Positions 40,793 to 50,377 of a stretch of 64,000 nt of DNA are shown piece after piece. Numbering within the stretch: the first letter of the stretch is position 1; each line of letters opens with the position of its first letter. This DNA comes from CBDDKZ01 sp965230415 (GTDB taxonomy: Bacteria > Bacteroidota > Bacteroidia > Cytophagales > JAAEPT01), in NCBI GenBank assembly GCA_965230415.1, contig CBDDKZ010000005.1:558001-622000 (forward strand), written 5' to 3'. Under the pieces are notes generated by a model that did no database searches, was not told the origin of the DNA, and worked only from the letters and a program-made list of their open reading frames with translations. A program made the translations under genes and the position numbers.

Positions 40793-41743
40793 CTAATTCA
40801 TATCTGCCAATAAGGCATTTAGAAAAGAAATATTCTCACCTTTCTTCTTGACCACCCATACACACGACTGACCGCTCTCCTGAACGACCTTTTCCGATAC
40901 GCTGCCAAGCAGAATTGCATGAGCATTGGTTTTACCCTTCGATCCCATAACAACCCAATCAGGGTCGTCTTTTTTAATTTTATCGCAAACTGCCAGCGAT
41001 ACTTTCCCAATCTCTTCTTCCAAATCAAAATCTATCTTGATTTCTTCTAATTTAAGCCCATGAATAAATTGATTTATGGCATCAACTTTATTCATCTTAA
41101 CCATCTTGACAAATTCTTCTTCGGAGCGTTTTAGCTCTCTGTGAATAGGTGGTACTTCAAACCTATTCAATAATGCCAACCGTCCCTCTTTCGAACGCTG
41201 CACCATATAGGCGGCAATTTGTAAGGCTATTTTTGCGTGTTCCGAAAAATCGAAAGGAACCAATACTTTACCTACTTTCAACTCAAAACCTTCCGGAATG
41301 ATGATCACCGAACATGAAGCCTTTCTAATCAATTTATTCGAAATCACTCCGCTACCTGCCGATTTGTATTTCTTTCCTACAAATAACAAATCAGCATCAA
41401 TGTCTACGATGTATTTTAATAACTCTGGTAAAGGATCTCCATCTATTTGCTTAAAACACACCGTGGTTTTCTTTTTATGAAAACATTCTTCGGCGTGTTT
41501 TTCCAGTTTTTTCATTGACTCGCCATCTCCTTCAAGTTGTGTTTGTCCCCAGTCCTTATCAAACTCTACAAACTGAAACTCCTCTTTGAGGCGCTCGACA
41601 GTATGCTTTGTCTCGCTTACATTCACAAAATGAACTTCCTCGCTGGAAAAAACCGCACTAATAAATGCTGCTGCATTGACTAAATCGAAATCGATATCCG
41701 TATTATCAATTCCTACAACCAGCTTTTTAAAACTATATGTCAT
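40793..41743 (-). CDS. Tandem universal stress protein, first domain degenerate
   Basis: The 316-residue product has two USP domains. The C-terminal one has the ATP-binding G-x2-G-x9-GS pattern (MGSKGKTNAHAILLGSVSEK). The N-terminal one lacks a clear copy and its GKKYKSAGSGVISNKL segment is divergent. USP proteins respond to stress and energy state. It is 17 bases downstream of a second tandem USP gene and converges with the hybrid kinase, three bases apart. Confidence 0.88.
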   Translation of the reverse strand: MTYSFKKLVVGIDNTDIDFDLVNAAAFISAVFSSEEVHFVNVSETKHTVERLKEEFQFVEFDKDWGQTQLEGDGESMKKLEKHAEECFHKKKTTVCFKQIDGDPLPELLKYIVDIDADLLFVGKKYKSAGSGVISNKLIRKASCSVIIIPEGFELKVGKVLVPFDFSEHAKIALQIAAYMVQRSKEGRLALLNRFEVPPIHRELKRSEEEFVKMVKMNKVDAINQFIHGLKLEEIKIDFDLEEEIGKVSLAVCDKIKKDDPDWVVMGSKGKTNAHAILLGSVSEKVVQESGQSCVWVVKKKGENISFLNALLADMN

Positions 41744-41760
41744 ATATCACTAATTAAAGA

Positions 41761-42603
41761 TTAACTGGTAATCTTAAAGGTCAGAACAGGTTGCTTCAAA
41801 TGATTCACCAGGTTTTCTGCAAAACTTCCAAACATGAGGTGCCCGAGTCCGGTTCTACCATGCGTACCGATAACAATCAATTCACCCTGAACATTATTTG
41901 TAAATTGAATAAGTCCGTCTTCAAAACGCTCGTGATCCCATTGGGTGGTGGTATAATTTTTGATTTTCCAACGAGTCGCAAATGCTTCCATTCTGTGCAA
42001 TGCCAATTGCGTATTTTCAAACTGTTGAGGGTTGTTTATTCTTACCAGATGGATTTTAGCATCGAAGATCTCTGCAAAATCCAGCACTTCCTGGAAATTC
42101 TCCCCGGAACGCTCATCAAAGTCTGCTGCAAATACAATATTGGCAATTTCAAAATCTCCCGGATCCGAGCTCAGTGTTAATACAGGGCAAGGAGCTTTAC
42201 GAACAACACGTTCTGTATTAGATCCTACAAAGACTTCTTCAAGCCCCTGAGCACCACGCGTACCCATAATAATTAAATCTACTTCGCGTTCTTTGGCTTC
42301 ATCGAGTACCACATCTTTTGGAAATCCAGACTTAATCCCCGTAACCAGTGTTATACCCTCACTTTCTGCCCGCTTAGCGATTTCTGCCAGCTTCTCTTCA
42401 CTATGCTTGCGCATTTCACCGTACAAATCGTTTAACATACTACTATTAATGCTGGCAAAATCGTACTGTTCTATATGTGCAGCATAGTCTAGCACATTAA
42501 TAACCATAATCTCGCAGCTTTTCTTTTTGGCAATATTAAAAGCCGCCTTAATAGCATAGTCTGCATATTCGGAAAAATCGGTTGGAACTAAAATAGTACT
42601 CAT
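41761..42603 (-). CDS. Tandem universal stress protein
   Basis: The product, read from the ATG at 42603 (MSTILVPTDFSEYADYAIKA) rather than the TTG three codons upstream, is 280 residues with two USP domains. Both keep the G-x2-G-x9-GS ATP pattern (MGTRGAQGLEEVFVGSNTER and IGTHGRTGLGHLMFGSFAEN). It likely binds ATP and responds to stress. It is first of a two-gene minus-strand unit with the other USP gene. No classical promoter box was seen in the 190 bases upstream. Confidence 0.92.
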   Translation of the reverse strand: MSTILVPTDFSEYADYAIKAAFNIAKKKSCEIMVINVLDYAAHIEQYDFASINSSMLNDLYGEMRKHSEEKLAEIAKRAESEGITLVTGIKSGFPKDVVLDEAKEREVDLIIMGTRGAQGLEEVFVGSNTERVVRKAPCPVLTLSSDPGDFEIANIVFAADFDERSGENFQEVLDFAEIFDAKIHLVRINNPQQFENTQLALHRMEAFATRWKIKNYTTTQWDHERFEDGLIQFTNNVQGELIVIGTHGRTGLGHLMFGSFAENLVNHLKQPVLTFKITS

Positions 42604-42794
42604 ATCTATCAATTTTTAATTACTTCGTTCTTTATGTTAAGCGATGATTTATGACTTACATCAACTTGTATCTTTACTGCCAAAATAGTTGATAGAGCAG
42701 ATGAAGATTATGACAAAAGTCAGTTTTTGAATTGAATGAGATCATAAAATTACGGCAACCTGAAAAAAATCATAATTTAGACCACCTGGAGCCA

Positions 42795-43913
42795 TTAATC
42801 AGGGCATTTGGCTTTCATTGGTCTTTCCCTTCTCTTTCGGTTTTTTTTGTACAAATCTAAATAATACAATATTGCAATCTCAAATGCTCCGCGATTGTTA
42901 CTAGCCGCATCGAGTGTTGACAAATTAATATCGTAAGCTGCAGCCAGCACAAGAGCATTTCTTCTGAGCTTCGCTGCCACAATCAAGGCATCGCCTGCTA
43001 AAGCATTTAGCTCCTGGTCACCAACGATTCTAAAGCCCAAACCCAATTGATAACCTATCGTATTCTTATCCTTTGATTGCTCAATATCGAACGACCTGTC
43101 TACCTTGTAAAAAGTGAGCACTTGCAATTCTTGTGTCTTACTTTGTGCTTGATAGTAAACTACCGGTAATAAGTTTTTACCGGCGTTCAAAGGAATCTGA
43201 AATATGCCATGAGCTACAAATTTTACTTTTAATAGTTGTGCAGCCGGGTCGTTTAAGAATGTTTGCTCTGGTCTGAGAATATGGAACCAACTGAAGCCTG
43301 TTTGATAAGATAGGCGCCCTCTGCTATAATTATGAAAAGCGATGCCTGCCGATAAATCAGGGTATGTGAAGCGCGTAGAAGGAAAACTTTCACCGGTGGG
43401 CAACGATGGATCAAAATCAAGGCCATTCCATTGATTATCAAAATAGGCATTACTTAAATCTACAAAACGTGAACTAAAGCCCATGGCCACCCCCCCACTT
43501 AGAAAATGTGTTCCTGATGGCAAACGTTGATGGTACGCCAAAGATGCTCTTACATTCTGCGTGGTAAAAGCAAGATCTCCTGACTCATCATGGTTGACAA
43601 TAAGCCCTGCCCCGACATAATGAGGACTAATGTCTTTTACCCGTTTTATCATTCCATCGATCGATGCACTCGCGCTATTAAAGGGTGTAGGAACGCTTAA
43701 ATAAGCACTTTCAACAGCCCGCCATTGCTGTCTGAAATTGCCTGCCAAGCGTATGTGTTTATTTACGTAGTCAAACTCAAAAATGCCACTCAATGCCGGA
43801 TTGAGGTTTAAAGGAGAGTCATTCACTAATGAAAAATGCTGATCCTGCGCTTGCCCTGCTATCAGAACAAGTATGCATACAAAAACAATAAGTATCCTTT
43901 TGCAAACTCTCAC
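42795..43913 (-). CDS. PorP/SprF family T9SS membrane protein
   Basis: The 372-residue product has a signal peptide (ILIVFVCILVLIAGQAQ) and the PorP/SprF hallmarks: QDQHFSLVNDSPLNLNPALS, then GNFRQQWR, ISPHYVGAGLIVNHDESGDL and YHQRLPSGTHFLSGGVAMGF, followed by further barrel strands. In Bacteroidota these 14-strand-like barrel proteins are partners that allow type B sorting-domain substrates to be secreted or anchored. It directly follows, after 32 bases, a 1619-residue type B substrate on the same strand, the usual pairing. The C-terminus ends with a basic RKRRERPMKAKCPD tail. Confidence 0.93.
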   Translation of the reverse strand: MRVCKRILIVFVCILVLIAGQAQDQHFSLVNDSPLNLNPALSGIFEFDYVNKHIRLAGNFRQQWRAVESAYLSVPTPFNSASASIDGMIKRVKDISPHYVGAGLIVNHDESGDLAFTTQNVRASLAYHQRLPSGTHFLSGGVAMGFSSRFVDLSNAYFDNQWNGLDFDPSLPTGESFPSTRFTYPDLSAGIAFHNYSRGRLSYQTGFSWFHILRPEQTFLNDPAAQLLKVKFVAHGIFQIPLNAGKNLLPVVYYQAQSKTQELQVLTFYKVDRSFDIEQSKDKNTIGYQLGLGFRIVGDQELNALAGDALIVAAKLRRNALVLAAAYDINLSTLDAASNNRGAFEIAILYYLDLYKKNRKRRERPMKAKCPD

Positions 43914-43945
43914 AGATTATTTTTCACTTAATAAGTAAACAAACA

Positions 43946-46900
43946 TCACTCGAGAAGGGTAATATTGCCCTCCTTGAATACCTTCTCCCCATCCCAAAAG
44001 GTAGCTGTGCAGGTATATACAAAAACCTGCTGAGACATTTTCTGACCTTTAAAAGTGCCATCCCATCCCTTTCTCAGGCTATGAGTCTCAAATACCTTTT
44101 CTCCAATTCTATCATACAATTTAAATTCCAACTGAATAATATTTATTGCACGAACATATAGCAAATCGTTCTCACCGTCACCATTTGGAGTAAATGCATT
44201 GGGAATATAGAGGTTTTTCAAACAGCTATCGGTGTGATATACAATAACCATCACCGTATCGCTGAGTGTATCCTGACCAAAGGTCTGTAATACCACCTGA
44301 TAGTCTCCTTCCTGATCGTACAAATGACTCACTACTTGCCCTGTATCCTGATTACCATCACCAAAATCCCATCGCCATTCATCTACAAAACGACAACAGA
44401 TACAACCATTATCTGCAATACCTCCTGTAAAATATACCGTATCATCATAGCAGCGCGATTGATCGACCTGTATCTCATTAACTCCCAATTGATCAGGGTA
44501 CATATCTACTATTACGGTATCACTAACTTCACAGCCATCGGGTGTTCTTGCCCTTACAACATAAGCAGTCGAATCTTCGGGCGTGGCAATAGGGTCGTGA
44601 CAACTCAGGCAACTCAGACTTACAGAATCGTCCCATACCGGAGCCCAATGACCTTCTACATAAAGAGGAGTAGCGTATCCTTTACAAATAATCGTATCTG
44701 TGTATGCATGAATTGAATCGATAATATGTAATTGTTGCGTGGTAGACTGGCTGGTTGCGCATCCGTTGATATGATCTGCAGTAAGCTGAACAGTGTATAT
44801 ACCTATCGAATCGTATTCATGAATTATAGGCTCGGTACTGTTTGTATTTATGCCTGTTCCGTCACCAAAATCCCAAGTAAAATTAGTAGCATTAATACTG
44901 GTGTTCTCAAACATAGCCGTATAAGACAAACACGGCCTTCTCATGTTGAAATCAACAATTAGTGTCGAAGTATCAACTATTACGGTGACGGTGTCTGTAA
45001 AAACACAGGTGTCGTGATCTGAAAATGTATGAACAATATAATCCGTTGTGACAGTAGGGTTCACCAAAATTTGATGACAATCGGGGTCAAGGCAGAAATC
45101 AATGGTTGGATGGGGCTCCCAAAACAACTGTGAATTACTTTGGGCAATTAGTACCACACTTTCACCTGGGCAAATAGCGGTATCTGCGGTGACCAGGGCC
45201 CTATCGAGAATATGAATCGTATCTATATGAAGATCGGTACCTTTACAAGTTGTCAAATCAGTAGCCACCAGGCTGACTATATAGGTTCCGGGGTCAGCGT
45301 AGGTATGAGTCACCGTATCTGCCAAATGCGTAAATAAAGTAGATCCGTCACCAAAATCCCATTGGAAATCAATACCGCCTATGCTGGTATTTGCAAATAC
45401 TACGGTACTGTCTAAACATTCCTGTAATGGTTCAAAATTGGCTTCTAAAAATGCCAGGTCGAATTTAAACACACCATTATTACAGTTTCGGCTATTATTA
45501 ATGCTGGGGTAACTACCAAATGTACTGTCTCTGGTAGGAAACAGAGGAAAGTCGCTATTACCTCCACAGCCGGCACAAACAGACTGATAAACGATGCCCG
45601 ATTTATCAAAACGGCTGGTTCCGCCATCGACGTGTTCGGCTGATACAGCTCCCCCAAAATACGTGGCATAAATAAGTGAATCAGCTTCATGGCGCAAAAC
45701 CATCAAATAGAAATCAGAACCATCTGAAGTAGATTGAAAGGCATTGGATGTAAGTGGCAAATTCAGCGTTACACCCGGGTTGTAATTACGATTTGACCTA
45801 CCACCCCAACCGGCCAGAAATAAATTCTCGCAATCATTGACTAAAAAAGCAGTAGGACTTATCGGTGGTAATACATCGTCTGTACTTATCGTATCTCCTA
45901 CTACAGTCGAATAAACCGTAGTTGAAAGGTCTGAGCTCAATTTATGAATAAAAATTCCCGAGCGGGGATTGGTATATACACCTGCTGTCACGGGATATTC
46001 ACCAAGCGTTTGCCCCAACAAATACACGTCGTCGTCGGTATCCAGTTGAACAAAATAGGCCTGATCAAATTCGGGAGTACCTACTCTGCTCCTTTGCATC
46101 ATTACGGATGCATCAGCGCTCATTTTCACAACATAGCCATCAACGTTCCCACGGGGTGTATTATCCGGAAAATTAGTACTTATGGAACCACCTGCAACAA
46201 CAACATCGCCTGCTGTTGTACGTTGAATGGAAAGTGCCGCATCATCGTTATCCCCTCCCAGGTAACTACTCCATATCAAGTTACTCATATCAGGTGCTAG
46301 TTTAAATGTCACACCATCAAGAATACCTCCGCCAAAGACAGGTTGAAACCCTCCTACGATAGGAAAATCGTTGGACCCTGTCATAGTCGCTACATAAGCG
46401 TTTCCAAGATCATCCACATTTATATCTCCGCGGTGCTGGTCGCCATAATTTCGCAATATGGGGGAACAATTACTTATTATGCCGTCTACTCCGGTCCCTC
46501 CTATGAATGTACTACCAATTAAGGTACTGCCATCCGGGCTCAAACGTGTGACAACTATATCTGATCCCTGCCTAAATACAACGGTATTTACTGAAGTTAC
46601 ATCCATAAATGAGGGTAAAGAAAGACCTACATTCACCATTTCATTCGAACAAACATCGTAGTTATCTGCCTCGATATATATTAAGTCATCGGTATCTGTA
46701 ACAAATACCTCCGAGTACACCGTATCTATACCACAATTGTTTGTAACACGCACTCCCAACTGTATGCTAAATGGTAACTGAGCAGCTGTACCTACAATAC
46801 GTACATATCCGTTTCGGTGAAACGCAGGAACAAAAGCGCCTCCGTTCAAACTATAGAGGTAATCTATTACAGAGTCGCTACCCGAAACGGTATCTCTTAA

Positions 46901-48805
46901 GTAAACCAACCTCAATCCATTATCCAGGCATAAATGATGATAAATTTGGGTCGGAAATGTATTAGAAGAAATGTATTCATTTGCAGTGATTATTTTACTA
47001 TCGCTAATTGAATCATAATTGGCACATGTGGTGCTGGTATCATAGCGAACAATAGCGCGAATTTCGTCAGTGGCATTTAGCACACCGGTAAATGTTGTTC
47101 CGGTAAGCGTGGGAGTACCGTTCACTAACCATTCTACGGTATAAGGCAAAAGTTCATCCGGCACGTCGACTTCCAAATCACTACTTACCCCTACACAAAG
47201 TTCATTGCTTATAATTGGGAAGGTTCTTCTATTGGTATCGAGGCTTATTGTAAGTCCTCTCAGGTTTTTTTGTAAGGTATCGCCATTATCACAGAAGGTG
47301 GTAATTTGTGCCTGAACAACATCGCCCTCGTTCATAGAGTCTGACTGAAAAACGAAAGCAGTTACACCGCTGGATACGCCATTAACCAACCATTCCACTT
47401 GCTCTACATCCATAACATCATCTTGTGCACAGACTTCAAATGTGGCTCTGCTTCCTGTACAAATGAGGGTGTCCTTTTGACAGTAATAATAGTCTTTAAT
47501 ATATTTTTGATTGAAATGAAGGGTGATGCTCTGTTGATCACCACAGTCAAGGCAACCGACATTACTAAACAAATTCAAAGAAGCATATACCGAGTCTCCG
47601 GGACTCACAACAAAATTAGCGTTAACCCCATTTCCTACCGCGACCCCATTTCTAAACCAGGTCACAGTAGGCGCTCCCAAATTATTCGTGGGCTGATAAG
47701 CTCCAGCTGTAGTAGGGTAATCAACGGAAGAACTCACACCCAAGATGTACAAACTCTCATCATCTCCGGCATATAAACTTGTTGGAAATTCCGTTCCCGA
47801 ACCACCAATATAAGTTGCATAAAGTAAAGTCGTACCTGCCGAATCAAATTTTAGGATCCCCATATCGGTACTTGCGCCATGAAACACTTCCTGAAAAGCG
47901 CCTATTGTTGCCGGGAATCCATCTGTGGGATCGCCAAATACGATCCCTCCTGCATAAAGGTTTCCGACGGTATCCATACAGGCTGTCGAACCCCAATTAT
48001 CGGCAAAAGAGCCTGAATAAGTAGAAAAAATAAGCTGTGGATCTATAATAAGCGGTAGTTTCTTATCATATTTACCCAGGTGATAACCCAAAACGTTGCC
48101 TTGAAGTTCAAAGTGGCATGGTACTTCCTTCTCTTCACCATCAACTAACTGATAAGCGTATGGCGGCATTTCAATAACTTCATTTACAGAAGTTTTTATC
48201 CTGAGCTGCCCTTTTTGAGTCAGAGAAACCTCGGCACCTTCAAATTTGAGTTTTATTTGTTTAGTTTTAGTCTTTGGTGCTACTACAAATTCATATTTAA
48301 GTGATTTTTTTGATTTATACAGGTTAAGATCAATGCCTTCGTATAAATTTTGATAACTAACCCCGTTATATGCAGGTATGTTTTTAACCCATTTAGATGC
48401 ATCTTTACCTCTCAAATAATTTCTTTTGTCTGTGGTAGGTTTAAAGCCATGTATTTTAACGGAGTCTGTCTGCGCTTCCAGAAAATATACCTTAAAGCGA
48501 TGTAAGTCCACCAGCTGGGCAGGTTCTTCACCAAAATTTGCATCGTGATCGTGTAAACTCGTATAAAATAACGATACCTGCTGTTGATTTTGAAACAGGT
48601 AATCAAGGTGATCAGGGTATAAATTCAAATTTCCGGCAGGTAAATCCGCACGATATAAAAAGTCGTGTTTCCATTGACCTTTATTTCGAACAAATTTGAA
48701 CTTTTGATCGAGTTGCCGGGGCCTGGGAGCCCCTGTTTGTGCAGAAAGAGTACTGCAAAAAGCCAGCGTAATTACTAATATTGTTAAAATCCTCTTTCCT
48801 AACAC
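43946..48805 (-). CDS. Giant T9SS surface protein with SBBP propeller, Ig insert, PKD domains and type B sorting domain
   Basis: The 1619-residue product has a signal peptide (ILTILVITLAFCSTLSAQ), an N-terminal DUF7948-like domain (KFVRNKGQWKHDFLYRAD, then GIDLNLYKSKKSLKYEFVV), an SBBP-type propeller, and three PKD domains each with WDFGDG (near residues 1148, 1310 and 1478). It ends in the type B sorting domain IPNAFTPNGDGENDLLYV (about 1530-1619). The propeller is split: residues 376-746 are Ig-like with VEWLVNG repeats, after which the propeller resumes at GSDIVVTRLSPDG. Paired with the PorP/SprF gene just downstream, it is probably a cell-surface adhesin or gliding-related protein. Confidence 0.92.
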   Translation of the reverse strand: MLGKRILTILVITLAFCSTLSAQTGAPRPRQLDQKFKFVRNKGQWKHDFLYRADLPAGNLNLYPDHLDYLFQNQQQVSLFYTSLHDHDANFGEEPAQLVDLHRFKVYFLEAQTDSVKIHGFKPTTDKRNYLRGKDASKWVKNIPAYNGVSYQNLYEGIDLNLYKSKKSLKYEFVVAPKTKTKQIKLKFEGAEVSLTQKGQLRIKTSVNEVIEMPPYAYQLVDGEEKEVPCHFELQGNVLGYHLGKYDKKLPLIIDPQLIFSTYSGSFADNWGSTACMDTVGNLYAGGIVFGDPTDGFPATIGAFQEVFHGASTDMGILKFDSAGTTLLYATYIGGSGTEFPTSLYAGDDESLYILGVSSSVDYPTTAGAYQPTNNLGAPTVTWFRNGVAVGNGVNANFVVSPGDSVYASLNLFSNVGCLDCGDQQSITLHFNQKYIKDYYYCQKDTLICTGSRATFEVCAQDDVMDVEQVEWLVNGVSSGVTAFVFQSDSMNEGDVVQAQITTFCDNGDTLQKNLRGLTISLDTNRRTFPIISNELCVGVSSDLEVDVPDELLPYTVEWLVNGTPTLTGTTFTGVLNATDEIRAIVRYDTSTTCANYDSISDSKIITANEYISSNTFPTQIYHHLCLDNGLRLVYLRDTVSGSDSVIDYLYSLNGGAFVPAFHRNGYVRIVGTAAQLPFSIQLGVRVTNNCGIDTVYSEVFVTDTDDLIYIEADNYDVCSNEMVNVGLSLPSFMDVTSVNTVVFRQGSDIVVTRLSPDGSTLIGSTFIGGTGVDGIISNCSPILRNYGDQHRGDINVDDLGNAYVATMTGSNDFPIVGGFQPVFGGGILDGVTFKLAPDMSNLIWSSYLGGDNDDAALSIQRTTAGDVVVAGGSISTNFPDNTPRGNVDGYVVKMSADASVMMQRSRVGTPEFDQAYFVQLDTDDDVYLLGQTLGEYPVTAGVYTNPRSGIFIHKLSSDLSTTVYSTVVGDTISTDDVLPPISPTAFLVNDCENLFLAGWGGRSNRNYNPGVTLNLPLTSNAFQSTSDGSDFYLMVLRHEADSLIYATYFGGAVSAEHVDGGTSRFDKSGIVYQSVCAGCGGNSDFPLFPTRDSTFGSYPSINNSRNCNNGVFKFDLAFLEANFEPLQECLDSTVVFANTSIGGIDFQWDFGDGSTLFTHLADTVTHTYADPGTYIVSLVATDLTTCKGTDLHIDTIHILDRALVTADTAICPGESVVLIAQSNSQLFWEPHPTIDFCLDPDCHQILVNPTVTTDYIVHTFSDHDTCVFTDTVTVIVDTSTLIVDFNMRRPCLSYTAMFENTSINATNFTWDFGDGTGINTNSTEPIIHEYDSIGIYTVQLTADHINGCATSQSTTQQLHIIDSIHAYTDTIICKGYATPLYVEGHWAPVWDDSVSLSCLSCHDPIATPEDSTAYVVRARTPDGCEVSDTVIVDMYPDQLGVNEIQVDQSRCYDDTVYFTGGIADNGCICCRFVDEWRWDFGDGNQDTGQVVSHLYDQEGDYQVVLQTFGQDTLSDTVMVIVYHTDSCLKNLYIPNAFTPNGDGENDLLYVRAINIIQLEFKLYDRIGEKVFETHSLRKGWDGTFKGQKMSQQVFVYTCTATFWDGEKVFKEGNITLLE
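46568..47680 (-). other. In-frame Ig-array insert within the SBBP propeller
   Basis: These 1113 bases encode 371 residues of Ig-like segments inserted between YQPTNN and GSDIVVTRLS of one propeller repeat. A neighbouring intact repeat (GAFQEVFHGASTDMGILKFD) shows how the two halves should join. The insert starts in the middle of an Ig-like unit (TVTWFRNG) and ends in the middle of another (TVVFRQG). Confidence 0.6.
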
Positions 48806-49016
48806 CTCAAAGTGAAAATTTTTGTTACTATCTGCAAACTACTTAATATACGAATATTTTGCCTAATAATTTGTCGCACAGTAATTAATACCGTAAAATT
48901 CGAATAAGTAACATGCTTAAAAGCGATTACGATATTCAGGTAAACAAGCAATTGTTTTTCATTTATTTACCTACAATTATATATTTACCCTATCAACTAC
49001 CATCTATCTTTATATC

Positions 49017-49541
49017 ATGCAACAATTTGCACTTCTAATAAGTTGCCTGTTTTTTTTCTTAATGAGTACTCGTTTGCCGGCTCAAGACAAAAACCCTGAA
49101 TCTGCTGTTGAAGCTATGCGCAAAAATGCTTTTGTAAGCTCCCTTAGCTTGGGAGAGTACCTTTATGCAGCAATAGATCTGCGTTACGAACGTAAAGTAT
49201 ACCATTTAGATGCCAAATTGCTACGTTCGTTGTTTGCTTATGCAGGCACGGGAGTATTCGCAACCTGGGGTTCTGAAGGAAATACTTTTCATTTAGGAGC
49301 TGCGGCCCTCACAGGTAAAAAAAACAGCCACCTGGAGCTCAAACTGGGAGCTATGTTAGTACTCGAAAATAGGGAGTGTGATAATGATACTGGCTATGGT
49401 GGATATGATTGCACGGATATCTACTACTTACCAGACTTTACCATAGGATATCGCTATCAGAAACCACGAGGTCGGTTCATATTCCGTACTGCAATAGGTT
49501 TTCCGCAAAGGTTTCATTTCAGTATCGGGTTTGCCTTATAA
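49017..49541 (+). CDS. Predicted outer-membrane or exported protein, unknown
   Basis: The 174-residue product has a signal peptide (FALLISCLFFFLMSTRLPAQ) and then beta-rich, aromatic-alternating segments (YLYAAIDLRYERKVY, FATWGSEGNTFHLGAAAL, FTIGYRYQKPRGRFIFRTAI) ending in FHFSIGFAL, an outer-membrane beta signal-like end. It looks like a small eight-strand barrel. The pair of cysteines in RECDNDTGYGGYDC may form a disulfide in a loop. No family was recognised. It converges with the barrel gene at 49549, seven bases apart. Confidence 0.7.
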   Translation: MQQFALLISCLFFFLMSTRLPAQDKNPESAVEAMRKNAFVSSLSLGEYLYAAIDLRYERKVYHLDAKLLRSLFAYAGTGVFATWGSEGNTFHLGAAALTGKKNSHLELKLGAMLVLENRECDNDTGYGGYDCTDIYYLPDFTIGYRYQKPRGRFIFRTAIGFPQRFHFSIGFAL

Positions 49542-49548
49542 ATCTTTA

Positions 49549-50232
49549 TTACAGGTAGAAATAAAAACCCAGGTCCAAAAATGCTATATCCGAATTAATG
49601 GCATTCTTTAGACCAAACTTCACCTCGTCACCAAATTCTTCTATGGAATTGAGGTCGGCAAAATTAATCTTGGAACCGTCCACAAAAGTCACCCCTACAT
49701 TCAAATAAATAGCTTTTGTAAGTCGCTTATGAACCCCAAGTCCCCAGGAAACAAATACACCATTATCCTGAAGTATTTTATCCTTTATGGTGGGTTGATC
49801 ACTATCCCCGACAGGCTCCAGGTGCTCATTTGTATAATATTGCCTCCATCCGGTAGACATATCAACATAAACTTTAAATCGTTCACTACCCACAGCCGCT
49901 CTTCCCTTTAAAGCGAGCGATAAGTGCCTATTACTCAGCTTATATTTCATAAGCTCTTTATCACCCAAATCTCCTATTTCTACTTTTTTGCTTTCAGAAC
50001 CGGCTGTGGCAAGTTTAAAATCTGTCCCGACTTCTAATTGTATGAAGCGTTCCGGTGACAGCGGACTAAACATGATGTCTGTATGTAAACCAACTCCATC
50101 ACGATACCCTTCCCTGATCATCGAAGATTTTGGTCTGCTATATAAGCCATTGATACTAAAACTAATTTGAGCCTGTGCTAAAAAATGAGCGCAAACTAAC
50201 AGCAACACTAATAAAACTGCGTTTCTTGCCAT
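49549..50232 (-). CDS. Outer-membrane beta-barrel protein
   Basis: The 227-residue product has a signal peptide (AVLLVLLLVCAHFLAQAQ) and barrel-like strands (ISFSINGLYSRPKSSM, FIQLEVGTDFKLATAG, HLSLALKGRAAVG, FKVYVDMSTGWRQYY) ending in FLDLGFYFYL, an aromatic-rich final strand. It fits Bacteroidota small outer-membrane beta-barrel proteins. Function unknown. No operon partner is on its strand, and no TAnnTTTG box was found upstream. Confidence 0.75.
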   Translation of the reverse strand: MARNAVLLVLLLVCAHFLAQAQISFSINGLYSRPKSSMIREGYRDGVGLHTDIMFSPLSPERFIQLEVGTDFKLATAGSESKKVEIGDLGDKELMKYKLSNRHLSLALKGRAAVGSERFKVYVDMSTGWRQYYTNEHLEPVGDSDQPTIKDKILQDNGVFVSWGLGVHKRLTKAIYLNVGVTFVDGSKINFADLNSIEEFGDEVKFGLKNAINSDIAFLDLGFYFYL

Positions 50233-50377
50233 GATTCCAAAGTTTAACGTTCGTACTTTTTGTACTTTAGTAAGGTAATGACAAAATAACGTTTGAAAGG
50301 TTGCTTGATTGTGCCTAAATCTTAAATATTTGCTTAAACTTTTTTAGATTCGATCTAAATATGAATCAATAAAGCTA

